Assembly: GCF_003240585.1 (NCBI RefSeq)
Contig: NZ_PCDP01000035.1
Coordinates: 496,001-560,000, forward strand
DNA: 64,000 nucleotides
Source of the DNA: Arminella tubonensis
GTDB taxonomy: Bacteria > Pseudomonadota > Alphaproteobacteria > Rhizobiales > Rhizobiaceae
Direction: 5' to 3'
The stretch's first letter is position 1. Each line of letters begins with the position of its first letter. A model generated the notes under the pieces. The model was not told where the DNA came from, searched no databases, and saw only the letters and a program-made list of their open reading frames with translations. Of the stretch, positions 34,925 through 43,763 are shown piece by piece. The position numbers were made by a program, and so were the translations under genes.

Positions 34925-35603
34925 GCGCCGAGCCCTGGCCTGGATTGCTTTGGCCCGCATCGTTCCCGACTGTCATCAACCCGTCGACGAAAAGCTTCTC
35001 GAGATAGCGCGCCGCGTCTTCAAAGCGACCCACCCCTGAATGCTCCTGCCCGAGGACCGCTCGCACCTGAACGTCGAAGTCGGCATAGTGCTGTGTGGTC
35101 GACCAGATCGAGAAGATCAGATGGTATGGGTCGCATTTGGCGATTTTGCCCGCCTTCGCCCAGGCGCGGATAACCTCGGCCTTCTCATCCACGAGGCTCT
35201 TCAGCGGGCCTTTCAGTTCGTCTTCTATATGCGGAGCGCCCTGCAGCACCTCGTTGGCAAACAGGCGGCTTTCGCGCGGAAAGTCGCGAGCCATTTCAAG
35301 CTTGCGCCTGATGTAGCTGCGGATCTCGCTTTCGGGATTTCCATCCGCATTGAAGGCGCGCAGCGGCTCGAGCCAGGTGAAGAGCACGCGGTCGATCAGC
35401 GCCCGGTGCATCGCGTCCTTGGTACGGAAATAGTAGAGCAGATTCGGCTTCGACATGCCGGCGACCTCGGCGATCTGGTCGATAGTCGAACCGCGAAAAC
35501 CACTGGCGGAAAAGACGTCCAGAGCGGCCTCCAGTATCAGTTCTTCCTTCTCTTCCTGGATGCGCGTCCGCCGCTGGGTTCTGGCGGCTCTCGGGATGGC
35601 CAT
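34902..35603 (-). CDS. TetR-family pyrimidine regulator (RutR/PydR-like)
   Basis: 233 aa. The HTH (LILEAALDVFSASGFRGSTI, then DQIAEVAGMSKPNLLYYFRT) and the C-terminal half (RESRLFANEVLQGAPHIEDE, YHLIFSIWSTTQHYADFDVQ) closely follow E. coli RutR, which senses uracil/thymine. Its 3' end overlaps bphP by 23 bases (convergent). It is divergent from the amidase gene, with a RutR-like palindrome at 35749 between them. It likely represses the pyrimidine-degradation genes until pyrimidine is present. Confidence 0.87.
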   Translation of the reverse strand: MAIPRAARTQRRTRIQEEKEELILEAALDVFSASGFRGSTIDQIAEVAGMSKPNLLYYFRTKDAMHRALIDRVLFTWLEPLRAFNADGNPESEIRSYIRRKLEMARDFPRESRLFANEVLQGAPHIEDELKGPLKSLVDEKAEVIRAWAKAGKIAKCDPYHLIFSIWSTTQHYADFDVQVRAVLGQEHSGVGRFEDAARYLEKLFVDGLMTVGNDAGQSNPGQGSALSPVSAD

Positions 35604-35748
35604 GTCGGTTTTGTTTCCCTTTGAAATTCAACCGTTTCAGTCAAGTTTGCATCAAACTCGCACCTGACGACGTTTTAGGCAATTGCCTGCAATTTTGTCG
35701 GTGCTTTTCGTTTTTTTCGTCTTGAGCGCCGCCACGGAAGTTGTAATG

Positions 35749-35764
35749 TTTACCAATCGGTCAA
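35749..35764. promoter_or_regulatory. RutR-like operator
   Basis: TTTACCAATCGGTCAA agrees at 12 of 14 defined positions with the RutR consensus TTGACCA-N2-TGGTCAA. It lies in the 295-base divergent region between the rutR-like gene and the amidase gene, 135 bases before the latter. Confidence 0.6.
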
Positions 35765-35898
35765 ATATCGATCAGTTGCCAGGTAAAGGCAACCGGCGAT
35801 TTTCCGGAGCAAATAAAAACAAAGAAGGCTCCGGTCACTGACCTTGGGAACTACGGCATGCGCCTTGCATGACGACGATAAACAGGTGAGGAATGCAT

Positions 35899-37152
35899 AT
35901 GGTGGCCGCACCAGGCGAAAACATGCGTATCGACGGCGATCGCCTTTGGGACGCGTTGATGGATATGGCGAAGATCGGCCCCGGTATCGCGGGCGGCAAC
36001 AACCGCCAGACGCTGACCGACGCCGATGGCGAAGGTCGCCACCTCTTCAAGTCATGGTGCGAACAGGCCGGCATGACCATGGGTGTCGACAAGATGGGCA
36101 CGATGTTCGCAACCCGCGCCGGCACCGACCCCGATGCCCTGCCCGTCTATGTCGGATCCCATCTCGACACCCAGCCGACCGGCGGCAAATATGACGGCGT
36201 CCTCGGCGTGCTGGCAGGGCTTGAAGTCGTCCGCACCATGAACGACCTCGGCATTAAGACGAAACACCCTGTGGTCGTCACCAACTGGACAAACGAGGAA
36301 GGCGCCCGCTTCGCCCCTGCCATGCTCGCTTCAGGCGTCTTTGCCGGCGTCCATACATTGGAGCACGCCTATAGCCGCAAGGACCCTGACGGGAAGACCT
36401 ACGGCGACGAGCTGAAGCGCATCGGCTGGCTCGGCGAGGAAGAGGTCGGCGCGCGCAAGATGCACGCCTATTTCGAATACCATATCGAGCAGGGCCCGAT
36501 TCTCGAGGCGGAAAATAAGGCAATCGGCGTCGTCACCCACTGTCAGGGCTTGTGGTGGCTCGAATTCACGCTCACCGGCAAGGAAGCGCATACGGGCTCG
36601 ACGCCCATGAACCTGCGCGTCAATGCCGGCCTCGCCATGTCGCGGATCATCGAGATGGTGCAGGGTGTTGCGATGGAAAACCAGCCGGGCGCCGTTGGCG
36701 GCGTCGGCCAGGTGTTCTTCTCTCCGAACTCCCGCAACGTGCTCCCCGGCAAGGTCGTTTTCACCGTCGACATCCGCAGCCCCGACAAGGCGAAGCTCGA
36801 CCGCATGCGCGCTGCGATAGAGGCCAAGGCGCCCAATATCTGCAACGAGCTTGGCGTCGGCTGTTCTGTCGAGGCGATCGGCCACTTCGAGCCGGTGACA
36901 TTCGACCCGACACTCGTCTCAGCGGTGCGCAACGCCGCCGAGAGGCTCGGCTACAGCCATATGAACATCATCTCCGGCGCTGGCCATGACGCCTGCTGGG
37001 CCGCCAAGGTCGCCCCCGCCACGATGATCATGTGCCCCTGCGTCGGCGGCCTCTCCCACAACGAAGCCGAAGAGATTTCCAAGGAATGGGCGGCCGCCGG
37101 CGCCGACGTCCTCTTCCACGCAGTCGTCGAGACGGCGGGGATCGTGGAGTGA
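35899..37152 (+). CDS. M20-family amidase, probable N-carbamoyl-beta-alanine hydrolase
   Basis: About 417 aa. Zinc-hydrolase motifs are visible: YVGSHLDTQPTGGKYDGVLG, VVTNWTNEEGARFAPAM, YFEYHIEQGPILE and GKEAHTGSTPMNLR. The C-terminal GAGHDACWAAKVAPATMIMC carries the last metal ligand region. It belongs to the HyuC/AllC/beta-ureidopropionase group. Placed with dihydropyrimidinase it should convert N-carbamoyl-beta-alanine to beta-alanine, CO2 and ammonia. The ATG at 35899 is favoured over 35893 because AGGTGAGG ends 7 bases before it. Confidence 0.87.
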   Translation: MVAAPGENMRIDGDRLWDALMDMAKIGPGIAGGNNRQTLTDADGEGRHLFKSWCEQAGMTMGVDKMGTMFATRAGTDPDALPVYVGSHLDTQPTGGKYDGVLGVLAGLEVVRTMNDLGIKTKHPVVVTNWTNEEGARFAPAMLASGVFAGVHTLEHAYSRKDPDGKTYGDELKRIGWLGEEEVGARKMHAYFEYHIEQGPILEAENKAIGVVTHCQGLWWLEFTLTGKEAHTGSTPMNLRVNAGLAMSRIIEMVQGVAMENQPGAVGGVGQVFFSPNSRNVLPGKVVFTVDIRSPDKAKLDRMRAAIEAKAPNICNELGVGCSVEAIGHFEPVTFDPTLVSAVRNAAERLGYSHMNIISGAGHDACWAAKVAPATMIMCPCVGGLSHNEAEEISKEWAAAGADVLFHAVVETAGIVE

Positions 37153-37170
37153 TGGCCTACACGACGGAAC

Positions 37171-37291
37171 ACCCCCCTCTGTCGGCCGGGCCGACATCTC
37201 CCCCACAAGGGGGGAGATCAATATGACGCGAGAAGGTGCCACAGCGATCTCCCCCCTTGTGGGGGAGATGCCCGACAGGGCAGAGGGGGGT
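37171..37291. repeat. Intergenic palindromic repeat, family B copy 1
   Basis: 121-base element with outer arms ACCCCCCTCTGTC / GGCAGAGGGGGGT, inner CTCCCCCACAAGG / CCTTGTGGGGGAG, and a variable centre. A second copy of identical length lies at 60684-60804. It separates the amidase and dihydropyrimidinase genes, and its centre is not conserved between copies. Confidence 0.85.
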
Positions 37292-37329
37292 GTCTCTCCG
37301 CACGCGTTTCTAACCAGGGAGCAGACCCA

Positions 37330-38784
37330 ATGAGCACAGTCATCAAGGGTGGAACGATCGTTACGGCCGATCTGACCTACAAGGCGGACGTGAAGATCGA
37401 GGGCGGCAGGATCGTCGAGATCGGGCCGAACCTTTCCGGCAACGAGGTGCTCGACGCCACGGGTTGCTACGTCATGCCCGGCGGCATCGACCCGCACACC
37501 CATCTCGAAATGCCGTTCATGGGCACCTATTCCTCGGACGATTTCGAGAGCGGCACGCGCGCGGCCCTTTCAGGCGGTACGACGATGGTGGTCGATTTCG
37601 CCCTGCCCGCACCCGGTCAGTCGATGCTCGAAGCGCTGACCATGTGGGACAACAAGTCGACGCGGGCCAATTGCGACTATTCCTTCCACATGGCGATCAC
37701 CTGGTGGAGCGAACAGGTCTTCAACGAGATGGAGACAGTCGTCAGAGAAAAAGGCATCAACACTTTCAAGCACTTCATGGCCTATAAAGGTGCGTTGATG
37801 GTCGACGACGACGAGATGTTCTCGTCCTTCCAGCGCTGCGCCGAGCTCGGCGCCCTGCCCCTCGTCCACGCCGAAAACGGCGACGTGGTGGCGCAGATGC
37901 AGGCAAAGCTGCTCGCGGAAGGCAATGACGGCCCGGAAGCCCACGCCTATTCGAGGCCGGCGGAAGTCGAGGGCGAGGCGACCAACCGCGCCATCATGAT
38001 CGCCGACATGGCAGGCTCCCCGGTCTATATCGTCCACACCTCCTGCGAACAGGCGCACGAGGCAATCCGCCGTGCCCGCCAGAAGGGCATGCGCGTCTAC
38101 GGCGAGCCGCTTATCCAGCACCTGACGCTCGATGAAAGCGAATATTTCGACAAGGACTGGGACCACGCCGCCCGCCGCGTCATGTCGCCGCCGTTCCGCA
38201 ACAAGCAGCACCAGGATAGTCTCTGGGCGGGCCTTGCGTCAGGTTCGCTGCAGGTCGTTGCGACCGACCATTGCGCCTTCACCACGGAACAGAAGCGCTT
38301 CGGCCTCGGCGACTTCACCAAGATCCCCAACGGCACCGGAGGTCTGGAAGACCGGCTGCCGATGCTCTGGACCCACGGCGTCGCGACCGGCCGGCTGACC
38401 ATGAACGAGTTCGTCGCCGTTACCTCGACAAACATCGCCAAGATCTTGAACGTTTATCCGAAGAAGGGCGCGATCCTTGTCGGCGCCGACGCGGATATCG
38501 TCGTCTGGGATCCGAAGCGCACAAAGACCATCTCTGCCAAGACCCAGCAGTCGGCTATCGACTACAATGTCTTCGAAGGCAAGCAGGTCACAGGCCTGCC
38601 GCGCTATACCCTGACGCGCGGTGTCGTCGCCATCGAGGAAAACACCATCAAGACCCAGCAGGGCCATGGCCAGTTCGTCGCCCGCGAGCCTTTCACCGCC
38701 GTCAACAAGGCGCTCTCGACCTGGAAAGGCATCACCGCACCCCGCAAGGTGCAGCGCACCGGCATTCCGGCAAGTGGGGTCTGA
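37330..38784 (+). CDS. hydA: Dihydropyrimidinase (D-hydantoinase)
   Basis: 484 aa. Metal-site and family motifs: MPGGIDPHTHLEMPFMG (the HxH pair), FKHFMAYKGALMVDD (carbamylated Lys), LPLVHAENGDVV, YIVHTSCEQAHEAI and VATDHCAFTTEQKRFGLGDF. It opens dihydrouracil/dihydrothymine rings to N-carbamoyl-beta-amino acids. It follows the amidase gene across the repeat element and is presumably in the same transcript. Confidence 0.94.
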   Translation: MSTVIKGGTIVTADLTYKADVKIEGGRIVEIGPNLSGNEVLDATGCYVMPGGIDPHTHLEMPFMGTYSSDDFESGTRAALSGGTTMVVDFALPAPGQSMLEALTMWDNKSTRANCDYSFHMAITWWSEQVFNEMETVVREKGINTFKHFMAYKGALMVDDDEMFSSFQRCAELGALPLVHAENGDVVAQMQAKLLAEGNDGPEAHAYSRPAEVEGEATNRAIMIADMAGSPVYIVHTSCEQAHEAIRRARQKGMRVYGEPLIQHLTLDESEYFDKDWDHAARRVMSPPFRNKQHQDSLWAGLASGSLQVVATDHCAFTTEQKRFGLGDFTKIPNGTGGLEDRLPMLWTHGVATGRLTMNEFVAVTSTNIAKILNVYPKKGAILVGADADIVVWDPKRTKTISAKTQQSAIDYNVFEGKQVTGLPRYTLTRGVVAIEENTIKTQQGHGQFVAREPFTAVNKALSTWKGITAPRKVQRTGIPASGV

Positions 38785-38814
38785 TTGACGAGAATTCTCA
38801 AGCAGCGCGCCGTG

Positions 38815-39228
38815 CTACCCCTGCGCCAGTCGATCCAGTTCCGGCAGCAGGACGACGCTCTCCTGCTCGTTGGGATCGGTGCGCGCAATGATCGCCGTGC
38901 TCGGAAGGTCACTGAGATTGGCCGGAAGATGCGGCACGCCGGCCGGTATGTAGAACATCTCGCCGGCCCTGACGATCACATGTTCCTCCAGCCGGTCGCC
39001 AAACCAGGTGTGCACCTCGCCGGAGAGAACATAAACCGCCGTCTCGTGAGCCTCGTGCAGATGCGCCTTGGCGCGACCGCCCGGCGGGATCGTCAGGAGA
39101 TGCATGCAAATGCCTGTGGAGCCGACCGTTTCGGCAGCGATGCCCTGGAAATAGCTAAGCCCCTGTTTCCCGGCATAGGTGCCTCCGGGTCGCACAATTC
39201 TGCAGGTGGGCTTCGATGATACGCTCAT
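38815..39228 (-). CDS. Cupin-domain protein
   Basis: 137 aa. One beta-barrel cupin domain is visible: LLTIPPGGRAKAHLHEAHET (motif 1 with His/His/Glu), AVYVLSGEVHTWFGD, and VIVRAGEMFYIPAGVPHLPA (motif 2). It is the only leftward gene in the pyrimidine block and is convergent with hydA. The function is unknown; it could be a metal-dependent isomerase or a small-molecule sensor. Confidence 0.8.
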   Translation of the reverse strand: MSVSSKPTCRIVRPGGTYAGKQGLSYFQGIAAETVGSTGICMHLLTIPPGGRAKAHLHEAHETAVYVLSGEVHTWFGDRLEEHVIVRAGEMFYIPAGVPHLPANLSDLPSTAIIARTDPNEQESVVLLPELDRLAQG

Positions 39229-39349
39229 ATTATTCCTCCTTTATATCCGTTTCCGTGACAAAATCTCTTCGCTCGTCGATAAATAGACCCTCAACGACAA
39301 TACGCAATACGCCCGGGGCGACCTGCGAAAACCTGACTGGGACGCCTTA

Positions 39350-40141
39350 ATGACATCATCCAGCTCTTCCGTCGTTTCCGCGCGGAACCTCTGTCTCACC
39401 TACCAGACGAATGACGGGCCGGTGCATGCGCTGAGCAATGTCGATCTCGATGTCGGAAAGGGTGACTTCGTCTCCTTCATCGGACCGTCCGGCTGCGGCA
39501 AGACGACGTTCCTGAGGGCAATCGCCGATCTCGAGAAGAAAACCTCAGGCGATCTCACCGTCAACGGCATGTCGCCGGAAGATGCTCGCGAAAAGCGGTC
39601 CTACGGCTATGTGTTCCAGGCACCCGCGCTCTACCCCTGGCGCACCATCGAGAAGAACATCGCCCTGCCGCTGGAGATCATGGGCCACAGCAAAGACGAG
39701 CAGAAGCGACGGGTCGCCCAGACGCTGGAACTCGTCAACCTAAACGGCTTTGAACACAAATATCCATGGCAGCTCTCCGGCGGCATGCAGCAGCGAGCCT
39801 CGATCGCCCGCGCCCTGGCCTTCGACGCCGACCTGCTCCTGATGGACGAACCCTTCGGCGCCCTCGACGAAATCGTCCGCGACTATCTGAACGAGCAGCT
39901 GCTGAAGCTCTGGGCACGAACGAACAAGACCATCTGCTTCGTCACCCACTCGATCCCCGAAGCCGTTTACCTCTCGACCAAGATCGTCGTCATGTCGCCC
40001 CGCCCGGGTCGGGTGACAGACATCATCGATTCCACGCTGCCGGCCGAACGCCCCCTCGGCATCCGCGAAACCCCCGAATTCCTCGAAATAGCCCACCGCG
40101 TTCGCGAAGGATTGAGGGCGGGGCATAGCTATGAGGAGTAG
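39350..40141 (+). CDS. ABC transporter ATP-binding protein (NitT/TauT/ThiZ type)
   Basis: 263 aa. Walker A is GPSGCGKTTFLR, the signature is LSGGMQQRASIARAL, and Walker B is LLMDEPFGALDEIVRDYLNE, with CFVTHSIPEAVYL after it. The FGALD and THSIxEA patterns are those of the nitrate/taurine/HMP-thiamine transporter group. It begins a rightward operon with two permeases and an NMT1-like binding protein. A pyrimidine-type substrate is inferred from location. Confidence 0.9.
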   Translation: MTSSSSSVVSARNLCLTYQTNDGPVHALSNVDLDVGKGDFVSFIGPSGCGKTTFLRAIADLEKKTSGDLTVNGMSPEDAREKRSYGYVFQAPALYPWRTIEKNIALPLEIMGHSKDEQKRRVAQTLELVNLNGFEHKYPWQLSGGMQQRASIARALAFDADLLLMDEPFGALDEIVRDYLNEQLLKLWARTNKTICFVTHSIPEAVYLSTKIVVMSPRPGRVTDIIDSTLPAERPLGIRETPEFLEIAHRVREGLRAGHSYEE

Positions 40142-40163
40142 GTCGTTGAGGATCGAACAAGAG

Positions 40164-40276
40164 GCGCCCCTCACCCTAACCCTCTTCCCGCAAGCGGGGA
40201 GAGGGGACGACGGAGGGCGCGTCTATCTCCTTCGCCCCTACGGGGAGAAGGTGGCCGAAGGCCGGATGAGGGGCGC
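40164..40276. repeat. Intergenic palindromic repeat, family C
   Basis: 113 bases with outer arms GCGCCCCTCA / TGAGGGGCGC and inner hairpins (CCCGC/GCGGG and GGCCGAAGGCC). Only one copy is present in the window. It lies between the ATPase and the small membrane-protein gene inside the transporter operon. Confidence 0.75.
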
Positions 40277-40300
40277 TCCTTGCTCGACGAGGCTCAATTC

Positions 40301-40636
40301 ATGAACGCACAATTCCTCCTCTGGCTCGCCGGCGCGATGACCATTTTCATATCGGGGGCAACCGCATCCCGCGCCTATATCGCCACCAGCAACGTTCTCA
40401 TCCTCGTGCTCTCGCTGACGCTCTATTGCATCGGCAACCTGATGATGGTGCGGCTGATGCGCGAGGGCGGGCTGGGTCTGGCGATCTCGGCCTCGGCCAT
40501 CGTCCAGCTCATCGTCGTCAACATCATCGCCGTCGCCGTGTTCGGCGAGCGCCTGAGCATGCCTCAGCTCGCCGGTGTCGGGCTTGGCGTCCTCGCGATG
40601 GCGCTGATGATGTTTCCATTGCAGGGCAAGGTGTGA
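40301..40636 (+). CDS. Small four-helix membrane protein (DMT/SMR-like)
   Basis: 111 aa from the ATG at 40301; a TTG at 40280 is in frame upstream. Four hydrophobic helices run through almost the whole length. LTLYCIGNLMMVRLMREGGL and the final GERLSMPQLAGVGLGVLAMA resemble half of a drug/metabolite transporter and are close in size to SMR proteins. The Glu of SMR helix 1 is absent. It sits within an ABC importer operon, 2 bases before the first permease, and may assist its substrate's movement. Confidence 0.75.
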   Translation: MNAQFLLWLAGAMTIFISGATASRAYIATSNVLILVLSLTLYCIGNLMMVRLMREGGLGLAISASAIVQLIVVNIIAVAVFGERLSMPQLAGVGLGVLAMALMMFPLQGKV

Positions 40637-40638
40637 CG

Positions 40639-41526
40639 ATGCAGAAAGAGGAGTTCTTCAGACACAAGTTCGTGCCGGTCACAACGATCCTGCTTGCGAT
40701 CGTCGTCCTCTGGTACATCTTTGCCGTCGTTCTGAACGCCCCGTTCCAGCGCGACCTCGACCGCCGCGCCAATGTCTCGTCGGGCACGATGGAATTCATC
40801 GGCAAAACGCTGTCGCAGCCGAAACCTGTCATGCCGGCGCCACACCAGGTCGCCTCGAACGTCTTCGAGAACACCTTTCTTCGCAGTGTCACAAGCAATC
40901 GCAGCCTGGTCTACAATGCCTGGGTGACTCTGGCAGCGACGGCGGTCGGCTTCGTGTTCGGCTCCATCCTCGGCGTGGTCATCGCCGTCGGCATCGTCCA
41001 TGTGAAAGTGCTGGAGCGTAGCCTGATGCCCTGGATCATCGCTTCGCAAATGGTGCCGGTCCTGGCGATCGCGCCGATGGTAATCGTTGTGCTGGGAGCA
41101 CTCGGCATCACCGGGCTGATACCGAAGGCGCTGATCTGCGCCTACCTATCGTTCTTTCCGGTCACGGTCGGCATGGTGAAGGGCCTGCGCTCACCCGAGA
41201 TCATCTATCTGGACCTGATGCGCACCTATAACGCCAGCCAGGCTCAGACTTTCTGGAAATTGCGGGTCCCGGCCTCCGTCCCGTTTCTCTTTACATCGAT
41301 GAAGGTCGCAGTCGCCGCGAGCCTCGTAGGCACCATCGTCGGCGAACTGCCGACCGGCGCAGTTGCCGGTATCGGCGCCAAATTGCTCGCCGGCTCCTAT
41401 CAGAGCCAGACCATCGATATCTGGGCGGCCCTCGTGGCCGGCTCTGTATTGGCCTCCCTGTTGGTCGCCAGTGTCAGCATCGTCGCGCGCATTGTCGACC
41501 GCTCGATGGGAGGTCGACCGGTATGA
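40639..41526 (+). CDS. ABC transporter permease 1
   Basis: 295 aa from the ATG at 40639 (the longer open frame reads back into the previous gene). About six hydrophobic segments follow a soluble loop (about 30-75). The coupling loop IIYLDLMRTYNASQAQTFWK then LRVPASVPFLFTSMKVAV is the EAA-type motif of the TauC/SsuC/ThiX family. It overlaps permease 2 by 4 bases. Confidence 0.88.
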   Translation: MQKEEFFRHKFVPVTTILLAIVVLWYIFAVVLNAPFQRDLDRRANVSSGTMEFIGKTLSQPKPVMPAPHQVASNVFENTFLRSVTSNRSLVYNAWVTLAATAVGFVFGSILGVVIAVGIVHVKVLERSLMPWIIASQMVPVLAIAPMVIVVLGALGITGLIPKALICAYLSFFPVTVGMVKGLRSPEIIYLDLMRTYNASQAQTFWKLRVPASVPFLFTSMKVAVAASLVGTIVGELPTGAVAGIGAKLLAGSYQSQTIDIWAALVAGSVLASLLVASVSIVARIVDRSMGGRPV

Positions 41527-42650
41527 AGGTCTTCTATTTCTCTTGGCAGGGCCTGCTGGCGCTTCTGCTGTGCCTGGTGGCGGCATTCCTCCTGCCGCTC
41601 ATTGCGACCGGCACGGAAGACCCGATTTCACCCGGCGTCACGATGCTGGTGTTCTTCCTGATCATCGTCTCGTCGATCCTGTCGCAGACCACGCTACCTC
41701 CGGCGATTACCGCCGCTATCCTGTTCATCGGCGCGCATGAAGCAGCATGGCTGCTCCTGACTGGCATTGCCGGCAACGAAGGCGCCGCTCGTCCTTCGTT
41801 CTTCCTGTTGATATCAGCCGCATGGCTGCTCGCCTGGCGCTGCGTCAGCCTGTTGGCGGGTATCCAGCCAAGCTCCACCTTCACCAGCTGGCTGCTCAAG
41901 CTGGTCATCCCGGCGATCTTCGGCGCGTGGATCCTGATTATCTGGGAGGCCACCACCCGCGGCGGCGGCATTCCATTTATCCTGTTGCCACCGCCAAGCG
42001 CCATCGGGCTTCGGATCGTCGACTCCCTCCCGATTCTTGCCGCCGACGTCCGGCAAACGATCCTGAAGGCGGTGGTCGTCGGCTATATCATCGGCTGCAG
42101 CAGCGGCTTTATCGTCGCGATCCTTGCCGATCGCGTCGCCTTCCTGCGCCGCGGCCTGATCCCGATCGGCAACCTGGTCTCCGCGCTGCCGATCATCGGC
42201 GTTGCACCCGTCATGGTCATGTGGTTCGGCTTCGACTGGCAGTCCAAGGCGGCCGTCGTCGTCATCATGACCTTCTTCCCGATGCTGGTGAACACGGTCG
42301 CGGGGTTGGCTGCTGCCGGCAACATGGAGCGCGATCTGATGCGCACCTATGCATCGAACTACACGCAGACGCTGCTCAAGCTTCGGCTCCCGGCAGCGGC
42401 ACCGTTCATCTTCAATGCCTTAAAGATCAACTCGACGCTGGCGCTGATCGGTGCCATCGTAGCGGAGTTCTTTGGCACGCCGATTGTCGGCATGGGATTC
42501 CGGATAGCGATCGAAGGCGGCCGGATGAACGTCGACATGGTCTGGGCCGAGGTCGCCGTAGCGGCGGTGAGCGGTTCCGTCTTCTATGGCGTCATCACTC
42601 TTGTCGAAAGGATGACGACATTCTGGCATCCGTCTATCCGTGGCAGCTAG
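41523..42650 (+). CDS. ABC transporter permease 2 with extra N-terminal helices
   Basis: 375 aa. The C-terminal 230 residues form the BPD-transporter domain with coupling loop MERDLMRTYASNYTQTLLKL followed by RLPAAAPFIFNALKINST. About 130 additional N-terminal residues contain four hydrophobic helices, longer than the usual 250-280 aa permeases. It pairs with permease 1 to form a heterodimeric channel. Confidence 0.88.
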   Translation: MKVFYFSWQGLLALLLCLVAAFLLPLIATGTEDPISPGVTMLVFFLIIVSSILSQTTLPPAITAAILFIGAHEAAWLLLTGIAGNEGAARPSFFLLISAAWLLAWRCVSLLAGIQPSSTFTSWLLKLVIPAIFGAWILIIWEATTRGGGIPFILLPPPSAIGLRIVDSLPILAADVRQTILKAVVVGYIIGCSSGFIVAILADRVAFLRRGLIPIGNLVSALPIIGVAPVMVMWFGFDWQSKAAVVVIMTFFPMLVNTVAGLAAAGNMERDLMRTYASNYTQTLLKLRLPAAAPFIFNALKINSTLALIGAIVAEFFGTPIVGMGFRIAIEGGRMNVDMVWAEVAVAAVSGSVFYGVITLVERMTTFWHPSIRGS

Positions 42651-42663
42651 GTCAAATCGAATT

Positions 42664-42683
42664 CCTGGAGCGAACGCTCCAGG
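42664..42683 (+). other. Intercistronic hairpin before the binding-protein gene
   Basis: Perfect inverted repeat CCTGGAGCG-AA-CGCTCCAGG between permease 2 and the binding-protein gene. There is no T-run. It may protect the 5' end of the binding-protein mRNA after processing. Confidence 0.5.
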
Positions 42684-42740
42684 CGTCGCCCAAGACCCGA
42701 AAAGGGCAAGGGCATAACTTCAGAGGGAAAAGGGAAAGCA

Positions 42741-43709
42741 ATGAAAAAACTGATGTTTACACTGATGGCGGGCGCAATGGCGCTGGCCGCGGCCCAATCG
42801 GCACTCGCCGCCGACAAGGTGACGCTGCAGTTGAAATGGGTGACGCAGGCCCAGTTCGGCGGCTACTTCGTCGCCAAGGACAAGGGCTATTACAAGGCCG
42901 AAGGCCTTGATGTCGACATCAAGCCCGGTGGACCGGACAGCGCGCCGGAACAGATCATCGCCGGCGGCGGCGCCGACGTCATCGTCGACTGGATGGGCGG
43001 CGCGCTCGTTGCCCGGGAGAAGGGCGTTCCACTCGTCAACATCGCCCAGCCCTTCGATAAATCCGGCCTCGAACTGATCTGCCCCAAGGACGGCCCGATC
43101 AAGTCGGAGGCCGATTTCAAGGGCCACACCCTCGGTGTCTGGTTCTACGGCAACGAGTATCCGTTCTTCGCCTGGATGAACAAGCTGAAGATACCGACGG
43201 AAGGCGGCAAGGATGGCGTCACCGTCCTGAAGCAGAGCTTCGATGTGCAGCCGCTCGTCCAGAAGCAGGCCGACTGCATTTCCGTCATGACCTATAACGA
43301 ATACTGGCAGGCGATCGATGCCGGCTTCAAGGCTGAAGACCTGCTCGTCTTCAACTACACCAAGCTCGGCGTCAATCTTCTCGAAGACGGTCTCTACGTC
43401 AACGAAGAGAAGCTGAAGGACCCGGCCTTCAAGGAAAAGATGGTCAAGTTCGTCCGCGCTTCGATGAAGGGCTGGAAGTACGCGGTCGAACATCCTGACG
43501 AAGCGGCCGAAATCGTCGTCGACAATGGCGGTCAGGACGAGGCTCACCAGAAGCGCATGGCCGGCGAAGTGGCAAAGCTGATCGGCGACGGCAAGCTCGA
43601 CAAGGCTCTCTACGAGCGCACCGAGAAGGCCCTGCTTGAACAGAAGATCATCAACAAGGAGCCAAAGGGCGCCTACACGCACGCCATTACCGACGCTGCG
43701 TTGAAGTAG
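42741..43709 (+). CDS. NMT1/ThiY-like ABC substrate-binding protein
   Basis: 322 aa with a signal peptide (MKKLMFTLMAGAMALAAAQS, cleavage near ALAAD). The mature protein is NMT1/THI5-like: VTLQLKWVTQAQFGGYFVAK, GYYKAEGLDVDIKPGGPDSA, and EQIIAGGGADVIVDWMGGAL. Relatives bind pyrimidine-type ligands such as HMP or N-formyl-HMP; together with the neighbouring pyrimidine-degradation genes this suggests import of a pyrimidine or hydantoin. A good ribosome site precedes it (AAAGGGAAAGCA), and a terminator follows. Confidence 0.9.
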   Translation: MKKLMFTLMAGAMALAAAQSALAADKVTLQLKWVTQAQFGGYFVAKDKGYYKAEGLDVDIKPGGPDSAPEQIIAGGGADVIVDWMGGALVAREKGVPLVNIAQPFDKSGLELICPKDGPIKSEADFKGHTLGVWFYGNEYPFFAWMNKLKIPTEGGKDGVTVLKQSFDVQPLVQKQADCISVMTYNEYWQAIDAGFKAEDLLVFNYTKLGVNLLEDGLYVNEEKLKDPAFKEKMVKFVRASMKGWKYAVEHPDEAAEIVVDNGGQDEAHQKRMAGEVAKLIGDGKLDKALYERTEKALLEQKIINKEPKGAYTHAITDAALK

Positions 43710-43734
43710 TCCCCGTTTCCAAGCGCCTTTTTAG

Positions 43735-43763
43735 ACGCGCGGGATCGCCCGCGCGTTTTTTTC
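43735..43763 (+). terminator. Rho-independent terminator of the transporter operon
   Basis: Stem ACGCGCGGG / CCCGCGCGT around a 4-base loop followed by TTTTTTTC, 26 bases after the binding-protein stop. Confidence 0.92.

Noticed and set aside
41747..42910. 387-codon frame overlapping permease 2 and the binding-protein gene
   Set aside because: Same-strand out-of-frame reading across two conserved genes; the peptide is Arg/His-rich without motifs, while the other frame has full family matches.
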